Assembly (NCBI RefSeq): GCF_030409325.1
Contig: NZ_JAUFPR010000001.1
Location: 124,001-188,000, forward strand
DNA length: 64,000 nt
Direction of reading: 5' to 3'
DNA from: Mucilaginibacter aquaedulcis
GTDB lineage: Bacteria > Bacteroidota > Bacteroidia > Sphingobacteriales > Sphingobacteriaceae
In this document: one piece after another, positions 9,305 to 17,723 of the stretch
Numbering within the stretch: position 1 is the first letter of the stretch
How the letters are laid out: each line of letters begins with the position of its first letter
Notes under the pieces: model-generated
Database searches by the model: none
The model's input: the letters and a program-made list of their open reading frames with translations, nothing else
What the model was told of the DNA's origin: nothing
Program-made: the position numbers and the translations under genes

Positions 9305-10900
9305 CTATGCGGCCTTTGCTGCGGGCCCTACTGAGCATAACATACCGTCAGAAAAATTCTTGTACTGGCTGCAGTTCTGTCTAAACAGCATAGCCAGATG
9401 ATTTGCCTTTTCTGCATACTGATAAGGATCGGCCCAGGTATTTACCGGGTTTAGCAATTCCGTTGGCACTCCTGCGCACCATGCCGGTATCATCAGGTCA
9501 AAAATGGGTAGCTTTTGGTAAGGCACGTTATCCAACTGACCATCAAGCGCGGCTTTGATCATGGCGCGGGTATAGTTTAATTTGATCCGTGTACCGGTGC
9601 CATAAGCGCCGCCCGTCCAACCGGTGTTGATGAGCCATACATTGATGGGATATTTATCCAGCTTTTCGCCCAACATTTCAGCGTACTTTATGGGATGAAG
9701 TGGTAAAAACGCCCGCCCGAAACAAGCCGAGAAAGTAGCCTCCGGCTCATTGATACCACATTCCGTTCCCGCAACTTTGGCGGTGTAGCCCGATAAAAAA
9801 TAATACATAGCCTGTGCCCGGGTTAGCTTTGAAATGGGCGGCAACACACCAAAAGCATCTGCCGTTAAAAAGAATATATTCTTCGGCACATCGCCCACTG
9901 CCGGGCTTACCGAATTACTGATATAATCCAACGGGTATGACAGGCGGATATTTTCCGTTTTGGATAAGTTATCAAAATCCACCCTGTTTGAGGAGCCGTG
10001 AAAGCAAACATTCTCCAGAAGTGCACCAGGTTTAATGGCCTCGTATATCTGCGGCTCTTTTTCGGCTGTAAGGCCGGCTATCTTGGCGTAGCATCCGCCT
10101 TCAAAGTTAAAAACACTGTTTGGCCCCCAGCCATGCTCATCGTCACCGATTAACCGGCGTTCAGGATCAGCTGAGAGTGTAGTTTTCCCTGTGCCAGATA
10201 AGCCGAAGAATATAGCTGTATCACCATTAGCCCCCTTGTTGGCAGCACAATGCATAGTGAGGATGTTTTGCTGCGGAAGCAAAAAGTTAAGCACACTGAA
10301 TACGGCTTTCTTTATTTCGCCGGTATAGCCTGTGCCTCCTATGAGGATTATTTTACGCGTAAAGTTGATGATCGAAAAATTATGCTGCCGGGTACCATCA
10401 ACCGCCGGGTTGGCCTTAAAGCCAGGAGCTGAGATGATCGTCCATTCAGGTACAAAAGGCCCATCAGGACGTAAAAAAAGGTTGTAGGCAAACAGGTTCT
10501 GACTGGCATCTTCAGTGATCACCCGCAGGGTTAAACGATGCTCTTTTTCTGCACATACCATGGCATCCCGCACAAAAATTTCCTGGCTATTTAAGTATGT
10601 CACTACCTTAGTGTACAGACTATCAAACACTTCTGTATCAATTGGTATATTAATATCACTCCACCAAATCGTATTTTTTGTAATATTATCCGATACAATA
10701 AAACGGTCTTTCGGCGACCTGCCGGTAAACTCCCCGGTATCAATAGCCAGGGCGCCCTGGTCTGTTAAATAGCCTTCTCCACGCCCCAATGCGGCTTTTT
10801 CAAGTGTTTCTGGCGATAGTTGGTAATGAATATTTGGAGCATTATTAAACTCCGGAAAACTCAACTGAATAGTTGTTTTCTTGTTAATGTTTTGTCCCAT
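9305..10900 (-). CDS. pckA: Phosphoenolpyruvate carboxykinase (ATP)
   Basis: Converts oxaloacetate and ATP to phosphoenolpyruvate, CO2 and ADP, the entry step of gluconeogenesis. Length 531 residues, typical of the ATP-dependent enzyme. Visible motifs are the substrate segment FTGRSPKDRFIVSD, HCAANKGANGDTAIFFGLSG followed by the P-loop GTGKTTLS, the metal site IGDDEHGW, and the adenine-binding NTGWTGGAYGTGTRIKL. It is transcribed alone from a well-formed promoter at 10930-10960 and faces fbp. Together the pair suggests that this stretch supports growth on gluconeogenic carbon sources. Confidence 0.97.
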   Translation of the reverse strand: MGQNINKKTTIQLSFPEFNNAPNIHYQLSPETLEKAALGRGEGYLTDQGALAIDTGEFTGRSPKDRFIVSDNITKNTIWWSDINIPIDTEVFDSLYTKVVTYLNSQEIFVRDAMVCAEKEHRLTLRVITEDASQNLFAYNLFLRPDGPFVPEWTIISAPGFKANPAVDGTRQHNFSIINFTRKIILIGGTGYTGEIKKAVFSVLNFLLPQQNILTMHCAANKGANGDTAIFFGLSGTGKTTLSADPERRLIGDDEHGWGPNSVFNFEGGCYAKIAGLTAEKEPQIYEAIKPGALLENVCFHGSSNRVDFDNLSKTENIRLSYPLDYISNSVSPAVGDVPKNIFFLTADAFGVLPPISKLTRAQAMYYFLSGYTAKVAGTECGINEPEATFSACFGRAFLPLHPIKYAEMLGEKLDKYPINVWLINTGWTGGAYGTGTRIKLNYTRAMIKAALDGQLDNVPYQKLPIFDLMIPAWCAGVPTELLNPVNTWADPYQYAEKANHLAMLFRQNCSQYKNFSDGMLCSVGPAAKAA

Positions 10901-10929
10901 ACAACATTAAAATTTATAATTGGTTATAA

Positions 10930-10960
10930 CAAAACTAAGATTCCAAATATGCATTTCAAA
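10930..10960 (-). promoter_or_regulatory. Promoter of pckA (TTTG-N19-TAGTTTTG)
   Basis: On the minus strand a -33 TTTG (10957-10960) and a -7 TAGTTTTG (10930-10937) are separated by 19 bp, matching the Bacteroidota housekeeping consensus TTTG-N19-TAnnTTTG. The predicted start is about 20-25 nt before the ATG at 10900. Confidence 0.6.
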
Positions 10961-11096
10961 ATACATATTAACTGATAATCAATAACTTGTATTCAATACA
11001 CTAAGTCATTTGCTATTACTAATCAAGCTGTTATCTTTATAAATAACGCTTAGAAAAATTTTAATATTTATAGCTGTATTATTGACAGAAATGGGC

Positions 11097-11156
11097 AAAA
11101 AAAGGCCTGATGCACAATATTTTCACAGATCATGTGCACATATTGTGTATCGGGCC
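11097..11156 (-). terminator. Intrinsic terminator of the glycoside hydrolase operon
   Basis: Arms 11104-11120 and 11140-11156 form a 17-pair stem (two G-U pairs as RNA) starting with GGCC, with a 19-nt loop. Read on the minus strand it is followed by seven T (11097-11103). It lies 19 bp after the stop codon of the gene at 11175-13271. Confidence 0.85.
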
Positions 11157-11174
11157 CTGAAAAAAATTATCCGA

Positions 11175-13271
11175 TTATTTAAACCAAATTGTTTGTGTGT
11201 AGGCGCCGTTGGCAGCGGCATCCCATATTTCTAACCGCGCCCAGGTGCGGTCTTTCATATCAAGCATAACGGCAAACGTTTGGTTGCCAAAAGCCTTTGT
11301 ACCATTAAGATTGATGCGTTTGCGATAAATCTTTTTGCCATCGCCCGAAACTATCTCCGCAAAATTCAATGGGAATGTCCAGTCGGCTTTAAAGCTTACT
11401 GTGCATTTGCCACTGGCGGGCAATTGTATAGTTTCCCCTGATTGATGACCATTTATCGTAAAATCATTGATCAGTATCTCACCCGTGGTTGAAAAAAACC
11501 TGCCCTGCTCCAAAACATCAAGCACGGGCTGCCAGCCATCTTTAAAATCGGGCTGTTTTTTGAGTTGCAGATAGTTGACGTTTAAATGGGCATACATTTC
11601 ATTCTCTGGCTCAATGCTAAACAGATCGGCTTCAGAGAGCATTTTTTTACGCAGCCCCCAGTTGTTCATATCATCAAGCAGATCAAGCGCACGTTTACCT
11701 AAGCGGGGTTGCGAAAGATCGGCAGGCAGGGCTTTCCATGCAGCTCCCAAAAATCTGTCAGAACGGTAAAAGGCTTCATCCTTGTAAGCATCCGGAAAAC
11801 CGGTTGAGCCTTTGGTACGCGCGTGGGCGGTCCATGCCAATCCGTTTTCGGCTTTAAGCAGCGCCAGCATATCATTTTTATCACCTATGTGGTAAATTTT
11901 ACCATGCTCGGCATCGGTAGTTTCAAATGGCGTTCCTGCCTTGCGCGACATGATCCAGTAGACCGGTTTCGGGAAAAACTGCAGCCAATGACCACCAAAA
12001 AACTCATTCGGTTCCTCGCCAGGTAACAATAAAAAATTGGATGATGACAAGCGTTTGCATTGTTCAAACAATGATTTCAACTCTAATAAACGCTGCTCAT
12101 CGGGCCCTTTAGGATGCGCCGTATAATGAAATTCGGCCAGGTGAACAATGTTTACGCCTAACTTTTTAAAAACATCAACAAACTTAGGGCTATCCGGAAC
12201 GGGTTTACCGGCCAGCACAACGCTCATAATAAACTCGTTGTGAAAATGGCTGGTCATGGTCTTAAAGCCAGACAGGGGCTTGTAGCTATCGTTATGAGTA
12301 TATTGCTTAACATTTGCCAACAAACGTGCCGCGTTACCCGTACTTAACAGGCAAAAAAAGTTAAGCCTTTGCCGTGTGCCCGGAGGTGCATTAAACCAGG
12401 GCACGTAACGTCTATCGCCCGTAAGTTCCTGCCTGATGCCCATTCCGTAACCTTTTAGTATATCGCGGTAATTACTACCATACCAAACAAATTTGAGGTT
12501 AAATGCCTCATCAAGCGGATAAAAGTACTGGTGTGGAGCCGGGAATACCGCGATACTACCGCCCGCATTTGAACCGATGATGGTTCGGTATTTTACGGCG
12601 AGGTTATTAGCTGTATCGGCACTTCTGTTATCACTGGTTTGCAGGTGATCATACACATCGCTCCAGCTTACTTTTTTTACAGGTTGTTGTTTGGCTACCA
12701 AACCCGCATCGTACAAAATGGCGGTAGAATCTACCTGCGTAGATATAACAGCTGCCACATTAAAAAGCGGCTGACCATTATAAAGCGTAATTTCCAATTC
12801 ACCTTTAAAGTTGGGTGCTTCTACCCCGGCAATATTGATGATGGTACGGGAGCCAGCGGTGCTTATCCTGGCTTCGCCTTTAGTGAACTTTACTTTGTAA
12901 GAATGGTGCGGTTTTAATGGGACCTTATCAAAAAATATATTCCAGCCGTTTTGCGATACCAGGTCGCGTTTACCTTCGGTAAGCACAAACTGCGGATCAA
13001 CATCATTAATAACCTGTTGGTATACGCCATTTTTACTCAGCTGCATGCTTTTAAACAACGGCGCATCCTTTTGCAAGTTAAGCACCAGGCGGCCATTGCT
13101 GTTATCACCAGCTGGCCATGTAACAGTTACTTGACCTGCACCGGTTTTTAAACTTACTCCAGATTTAGGATTAAAGCTTTTTGTGTTGATGCTTTGCGCA
13201 CAAAGCTGCCACGCATTTAGCATAGCCAACGTAAAGCCACCCAGTATTAAATATTTGATCCGCCTATTCAT
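11175..13271 (-). CDS. Secreted protein of unknown function with PHP-like histidine motifs
   Basis: 698 residues with a signal peptide (hydrophobic residues about 6-25, ending LCAQS). I do not recognise a named family. The first 300 residues look beta-rich. The middle has clusters that could bind metal in a PHP-type phosphoesterase fold: TSHFHNEF, LAEFHYTAHPKG, LLLPGEEPNEFFGGHW and AWTAHARTKG. The C-terminal 120 residues look like a beta-sandwich. It is the last gene of a four-gene minus-strand operon of secreted carbohydrate-active proteins, with no gap to the GH-A gene (stop and ATG adjoin at 13271/13272). A role in polysaccharide processing follows from context only; the PHP reading is inference. 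Confidence 0.6.
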   Translation of the reverse strand: MNRRIKYLILGGFTLAMLNAWQLCAQSINTKSFNPKSGVSLKTGAGQVTVTWPAGDNSNGRLVLNLQKDAPLFKSMQLSKNGVYQQVINDVDPQFVLTEGKRDLVSQNGWNIFFDKVPLKPHHSYKVKFTKGEARISTAGSRTIINIAGVEAPNFKGELEITLYNGQPLFNVAAVISTQVDSTAILYDAGLVAKQQPVKKVSWSDVYDHLQTSDNRSADTANNLAVKYRTIIGSNAGGSIAVFPAPHQYFYPLDEAFNLKFVWYGSNYRDILKGYGMGIRQELTGDRRYVPWFNAPPGTRQRLNFFCLLSTGNAARLLANVKQYTHNDSYKPLSGFKTMTSHFHNEFIMSVVLAGKPVPDSPKFVDVFKKLGVNIVHLAEFHYTAHPKGPDEQRLLELKSLFEQCKRLSSSNFLLLPGEEPNEFFGGHWLQFFPKPVYWIMSRKAGTPFETTDAEHGKIYHIGDKNDMLALLKAENGLAWTAHARTKGSTGFPDAYKDEAFYRSDRFLGAAWKALPADLSQPRLGKRALDLLDDMNNWGLRKKMLSEADLFSIEPENEMYAHLNVNYLQLKKQPDFKDGWQPVLDVLEQGRFFSTTGEILINDFTINGHQSGETIQLPASGKCTVSFKADWTFPLNFAEIVSGDGKKIYRKRINLNGTKAFGNQTFAVMLDMKDRTWARLEIWDAAANGAYTQTIWFK

Positions 13272-14345
13272 TTATTTGCCTCTGTTGGTTAAGCTTTTAA
13301 TAAGCTCGGTTTCTTCGGGTTTGTAAGGTGTGCCGTCCTTGCGGAAAATATCATGAAACCACAGTTCAGGCTCGCTGCCATCGGGTATTGGGGTATCCCA
13401 TGCATAAATTGTATTTGTTTTGCCCGATACAAAACCCCAGTTAATAGCTCCTACATTTTCTTTTTTCAGCATAGGCAATACCGTACTGAACAGGCTATTG
13501 CGTTTGCGCGCCATATATTCGGTACAAATAAGCGGACGGCCAAGCAATTTCAAAAACTGTACGGTTTTCAGGTGATCACCTTCAGGTGTATAGTCATGAT
13601 AGGTGATGATATCTGAATTATCGGCCTGAAACTTATTCAGGTTCTCCAACCCCCATGACCATAAGCCTGCGCTTACCGGCTGACTTGGGTTCACTTCCCT
13701 TGCCCACTTGAAAACACTTTTCAACAGCGGTAATGATTTATCACCTTTGTTGGAGTTGCCCGGTTCGTTGTACAGATCCCATAACAGGATGCGTTTATCG
13801 CTACTAAAGCGTTTCAATACATCTTTCACGTATTTTTCAAGCGGAGGGAAATTAGCCGGATCTTCAGAAGCAGGTTGGCCCGGATCCTGCCACCAGCCTG
13901 AGTTATGTACACCTGGTTTTGGCGCAGGCTGTTTACCTGTTTTAGGCTCTTTGTTCCAGCAATCGTCAAAAAACACAAACATGGTTTGTATACCATGCTT
14001 ACTTGATATGGTAAGATATTCATCTACACGCTTTTTAAAGCCTTCAGGATCCTGCTGCCAGGCCAGGTGGTGCAGAAATACACGCATCACATTCATGCCT
14101 ATACCCTGCGCATAGCCCAATTCCTTATCAATGGTTTTAGGATCAAAGGTATCGGCCTGCCACATCTCCAACTGGTTAATGGCTGTACTTGGAATAAAAT
14201 CGCTGCCTACCAGCCACTGATGCTTGGCATACCAACTATTTGCTTTTGCGGTTGGCCATACGCCTGCCTGCTTTTGCTGGGCATAGGTTTGTGTGCCCAA
14301 AGCCATAAACGCTGCTATGGCCAGTACTTTTAGTTTGTTTTGCAT
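13272..14345 (-). CDS. Secreted glycoside hydrolase, clan GH-A (GH5-like)
   Basis: 357 residues with a Sec signal peptide ending TQTYAQ. The (beta/alpha)8 clan GH-A signature is clear: the acid/base Glu194 in LWDLYNEPG and a nucleophile candidate Glu276 in LICTEYMARKR, with HDYTPEG between them and a terminal INWGFVSGKTNT (the usual Trp of strand 8). Such proteins are often labelled cellulase or 1,4-beta-xylanase, but the family number (GH5 or an unassigned relative) cannot be settled by eye. The gene sits between the beta-propeller enzyme and the PHP-like protein in one operon. It probably acts in the periplasm or at the cell surface on a plant-type polysaccharide. Confidence 0.82.
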   Translation of the reverse strand: MQNKLKVLAIAAFMALGTQTYAQQKQAGVWPTAKANSWYAKHQWLVGSDFIPSTAINQLEMWQADTFDPKTIDKELGYAQGIGMNVMRVFLHHLAWQQDPEGFKKRVDEYLTISSKHGIQTMFVFFDDCWNKEPKTGKQPAPKPGVHNSGWWQDPGQPASEDPANFPPLEKYVKDVLKRFSSDKRILLWDLYNEPGNSNKGDKSLPLLKSVFKWAREVNPSQPVSAGLWSWGLENLNKFQADNSDIITYHDYTPEGDHLKTVQFLKLLGRPLICTEYMARKRNSLFSTVLPMLKKENVGAINWGFVSGKTNTIYAWDTPIPDGSEPELWFHDIFRKDGTPYKPEETELIKSLTNRGK

Positions 14346-14371
14346 TTTATGTAAGTTAACATTGTTAATTT

Positions 14372-15409
14372 TTATTTATCGCCAGCTTCGGTAAGCCAAA
14401 AGTTAAAAGGTTTATCCCTATCGCATGTTAGCGTGCCATTTGTAAATTCCAGTTCGGCTGCATGTATTGATGTACGTTTGGTAGCGTAAGAATAACTACC
14501 GTCTGCATCCAACCCGCCTTCATCCTGATGCGTTTTACGACCGGGATGCGTGAAATATATAATGTATGCATGATCATCACTGATCACTACATCGGCATGG
14601 GCACCTGTTGGGGTATCTTCCGGGCGGTGACCGGGAGTATCCAATATCATACCCTGACGTTCCCATGCTTGCGCATCTTTTGAGCGGTAAACCCGTTGTC
14701 CCCGCCACTCGTCAGTTATCATCCAGTAATAATCCTTAAACCTGAATATCTTTGGGCCCTCGTGCGATTGGCCATTAATAGCGGTCTTATCGGCAACTTT
14801 CCAGTTAATGAGATCGGTACTTTCTGCCATCATGGTGATGCTGCCCAGCTTTTGATCTTTATACCACATATGCCATTTACCATCGGGCAGCTTTAATAAA
14901 GTTGGGTCGATAATGTTATGATCTGGCAAATTCAAGCGACCTTCATATTTCCAGTTCCAAAGGTTTTTACTGGTATAATGCAGCAAATGCGCGTCGCCAC
15001 CCCATTGACTCCTGACACCACTTATGTAGGCCACAAACATGTGATAAATACTTTTTTCGTACACCACATCGGGAGCCCAGAAGGTGTTTTGCCCCTGCTC
15101 AAATTCAAGGTTTAAGGCACCTTTATATACCCAGCTATGGCCATTATCTTTTGATGTGGCAACCCCTATAGCCGTACCATAACAAAAAGCTACCCCCGGC
15201 GATTGTACATTGGCCCGGCGCTGGGTATACAGCATTGTCCATTCCTTTTCTGTATGGTTATAGGCCAGTACAGGATCAGCGGCGCCGTCATATATCGGGT
15301 CGCGAAATAATGGCGATGGCGGCTGATGAGTTATGGCCTGTTGGGTTTGCGCCCTTACAGACAATGTACCTAATAACAACAGGGTCAGGATTTTTGTAAT
15401 GCCTTTCAA
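14372..15409 (-). CDS. Secreted five-bladed beta-propeller glycoside hydrolase (GH43/GH117-like)
   Basis: 345 residues with a signal peptide (LLLLGTLSVRAQ). Propeller-type motifs are spread along the chain: DPIYDGAADPVLAY (candidate base Asp), TFWAPDVVYEKSIYHMFVAY, HNIIDPTLLKLPDGKWHMWYKD (candidate second Asp) and SHEGPKIFRFKDYYWMITDE (candidate acid Glu). The order Asp, Asp, Glu is that of GH43 and GH117. It is preceded by the GH127-type gene (22 bp) and followed by the GH-A gene (26 bp). Specificity is probably alpha-L-arabinosyl or a related linkage, judged from neighbours only. Confidence 0.78.
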   Translation of the reverse strand: MKGITKILTLLLLGTLSVRAQTQQAITHQPPSPLFRDPIYDGAADPVLAYNHTEKEWTMLYTQRRANVQSPGVAFCYGTAIGVATSKDNGHSWVYKGALNLEFEQGQNTFWAPDVVYEKSIYHMFVAYISGVRSQWGGDAHLLHYTSKNLWNWKYEGRLNLPDHNIIDPTLLKLPDGKWHMWYKDQKLGSITMMAESTDLINWKVADKTAINGQSHEGPKIFRFKDYYWMITDEWRGQRVYRSKDAQAWERQGMILDTPGHRPEDTPTGAHADVVISDDHAYIIYFTHPGRKTHQDEGGLDADGSYSYATKRTSIHAAELEFTNGTLTCDRDKPFNFWLTEAGDK

Positions 15410-15432
15410 TTTTATCTTTTTAAACTTATAGG

Positions 15433-17508
15433 TTATTCTGTTACGGGGAATGATGATATCCTCAGCCTTGCACCGCCCATAGGTACCAGCGTTAACTCCG
15501 ATACCGGCTTATCCGTTTTCACAGGGCTTTGCGGCAATACACCGCACAGGCCATACTGATCAATTGTCCAACCAGGAATTTGGCGGCCTTTAACTTTGAG
15601 TTCGATGGGCGCATTTGTATTGGTGAATGGATTATTATCCTTTGGCCAGTTGCGATGAACAACCGCTATAGATTTTTCCGGGTGCTGCTCGTCTATTAAT
15701 AAACCGTAGTTCCAGGCTGATGCCGGGTGGATCTCATACGACGGCCATTTCTCCGGATCGGCTGTGGCTTGCCAGTGCGAATCGCCCTGAGTGGCTTTAC
15801 GGCCATCCTGACGGGTATATTGTTCATCAATTTTTAACGAGTAAGTAAGCGGACCATAATTTACACTCACGCTATTTTTGTTGGCAGCCCACTGCCTTAC
15901 CTTCAATTGCATTGGTAGTTGAAGGGTTATCTTATCGCCGTTTTTCCAGGTTTTATCCAGTTTGATGTAGCTTCCTGTACTTGTGTTTACCGCAACAGCC
16001 TGTCCGTTCACTTTAACCGTAGCATTTTTGCACCACTCGGGTATGCGCAGGTATAGCGGAAAATTAACAGCCTTTGCTGTATTTACCGTGATAGCAACCT
16101 GATCTTCAAACGGGTATCTGGTAGTTTCGGCAAGGCTTATCGCCGTGCCATTGCCTACTTTTGCGCTTACCTGTCCTTCAGTATATAACTGCGCGGCTAA
16201 ACCATTATCAGGCGTAGCCATCCAGCTGTTTTCGGCGTAATAAACCCAGCCTGCAGCATGGTTATGCTGGCAACAGCGACTGCTGAATGGGTTCATCATT
16301 AAAAACGGACCTTCGTTGGATATACCAGGATGATGATCTTTACTGTCACTTACTACCATGTTGGGTGCAGTTAAATAACGCAAAGAGCGATAATCGGGCA
16401 TAAAGGCTGCCGAGAAGGTATTAAAAGCCACATCCTCACAGTTTTCGGCCCAAAAGGTATCGCCGGTATTGCCCAGCAGCATTTGGTCTGACGTCATTTG
16501 CTCAACCATACCACAGGTTTCTACAGCCTGGCGAGGATCATCATAACCCTTGCGGGCGTTTTCATCGGCCCCGAACATGCCTCCCGGCACCTGACCGTAC
16601 ATTGCGCGGATCAGTTTAAAATCGTTATAGGTAGCATCAAGATCTTTTTTATCATGACTTTGCAGATAAAAGGTAGCTGGTTCGCGGAAACACTGCGCCA
16701 CGTTCACATTATGCCAGTTGGGCAGGTTATTGGCCTGGCGCCAGTTGGCGGTGTTCCTATCCAGCTTGGCTGCCAGATCAAGTAAAAACTTATCGCCGGT
16801 GCGGTTGTACAGCCAGTATACACTGGTCATGTTATCGCCGCCACGGCTATTTTCCCAGTAATCCTCCAAAAACTGATCATCAGGTATAGAAAGCTCATAT
16901 TTGAAATATTTGGTCATGAAAGGGATTACCCTTGGGTCCTTACTATATTCATAGTATGATTGCAGGCACCAGAGCATGGGCATGTTAGTCCACAGGTCGC
17001 GGTTACCTTTGTTTTTCCGGTCAGGGCCAAAATCGCCGTTATCGCGCTGGTTATTCAACACAGCATCAATCCAGAATTTAGCTTCGGCAATCATTTTTTT
17101 ATCGCCCAGCATGTAGCCAATGTTGGCATAACCCTTTAGCCAGTAAGGCAGCTCTTCCCAGCCGTACTCACCCTTACCCTCTTTATTGAGCCATGCATTA
17201 TTGGTTTTTGAAAGCCATATACTAATTTCGCCCAAATTGCCTGTAAGTCCGTCGCGTTGCAGCTCCAGGGCTTTTTTAAGCCAGCCGCCTGCTTTAATAC
17301 TGCCAACGGGCAGTTTAGTAAAATACTGTTTTTGCAGCGGGGTGCGGTTGTTTACATAAAATGCATTTAACTGCTGGTTGTTAACCTGATTTACGGTAGT
17401 TGCCTTAATGCCTGTTTGGGCTGTTACGGTACAAAGACCTGAGCTCATTACAGCAAGCGTTAAAAGGCCTTTTTTTAAAGGATTAGTTTTGTTTTTAAAG
17501 TTTATCAT
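15433..17508 (-). CDS. Secreted beta-L-arabinofuranosidase-type enzyme (GH127/DUF1680 superfamily)
   Basis: 691 residues from the ATG at 17508. A longer frame begins at 17613, but only the 17508 start gives a proper signal peptide (KKGLLTLAVMSSGLCTVTAQ). An (alpha/alpha)6 barrel is followed by beta-sandwich domains. The catalytic zinc-thiolate site of the superfamily is visible: AVETCGMVEQM (Glu-x-Cys) and RCCQHNHAAGW, in which Cys412 would be the nucleophile and Cys413 a zinc ligand. Family knowledge: removal of beta-L-arabinofuranosyl units. GH127, GH146 and related families share this fold, so the exact family is open. First gene of the four-gene secreted operon, divergent from the sensor gene. 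Confidence 0.88.
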   Translation of the reverse strand: MINFKNKTNPLKKGLLTLAVMSSGLCTVTAQTGIKATTVNQVNNQQLNAFYVNNRTPLQKQYFTKLPVGSIKAGGWLKKALELQRDGLTGNLGEISIWLSKTNNAWLNKEGKGEYGWEELPYWLKGYANIGYMLGDKKMIAEAKFWIDAVLNNQRDNGDFGPDRKNKGNRDLWTNMPMLWCLQSYYEYSKDPRVIPFMTKYFKYELSIPDDQFLEDYWENSRGGDNMTSVYWLYNRTGDKFLLDLAAKLDRNTANWRQANNLPNWHNVNVAQCFREPATFYLQSHDKKDLDATYNDFKLIRAMYGQVPGGMFGADENARKGYDDPRQAVETCGMVEQMTSDQMLLGNTGDTFWAENCEDVAFNTFSAAFMPDYRSLRYLTAPNMVVSDSKDHHPGISNEGPFLMMNPFSSRCCQHNHAAGWVYYAENSWMATPDNGLAAQLYTEGQVSAKVGNGTAISLAETTRYPFEDQVAITVNTAKAVNFPLYLRIPEWCKNATVKVNGQAVAVNTSTGSYIKLDKTWKNGDKITLQLPMQLKVRQWAANKNSVSVNYGPLTYSLKIDEQYTRQDGRKATQGDSHWQATADPEKWPSYEIHPASAWNYGLLIDEQHPEKSIAVVHRNWPKDNNPFTNTNAPIELKVKGRQIPGWTIDQYGLCGVLPQSPVKTDKPVSELTLVPMGGARLRISSFPVTE

Positions 17509-17702
17509 TGGCCGGTAATACAGTTTTATATAGCCTCGCGATGTAGACGGGCGTTTTATTTTAAAACAATGCAGGGTAAAAATATCTATAATTGATGTGT
17601 AAAGAAAATGCATTTTAACTGGCAGAGATTAACCAAATCTTATCAATAATTAGTCAAAACGTATCAATTTTTACCATAACGAAAACCCTTGCCCAGAATG
17701 GC

Positions 17703-17710
17703 TATATTTG
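17703..17710 (+). promoter_or_regulatory. -7 box (TATATTTG) of the hybrid sensor gene
   Basis: TATATTTG fits TAnnTTTG exactly and ends 13 bp before the TTG start at 17724, so the leader would be only a few nucleotides. No matching -33 TTTG is seen at the expected distance. Confidence 0.5.
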
Positions 17711-17723
17711 TTTAGCAAACGAT

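Noticed and set aside
17509..17613. Upstream extension of the GH127-type gene
   Set aside because: The 35 added residues are not a signal peptide, while the ATG at 17508 is followed by a clear one.
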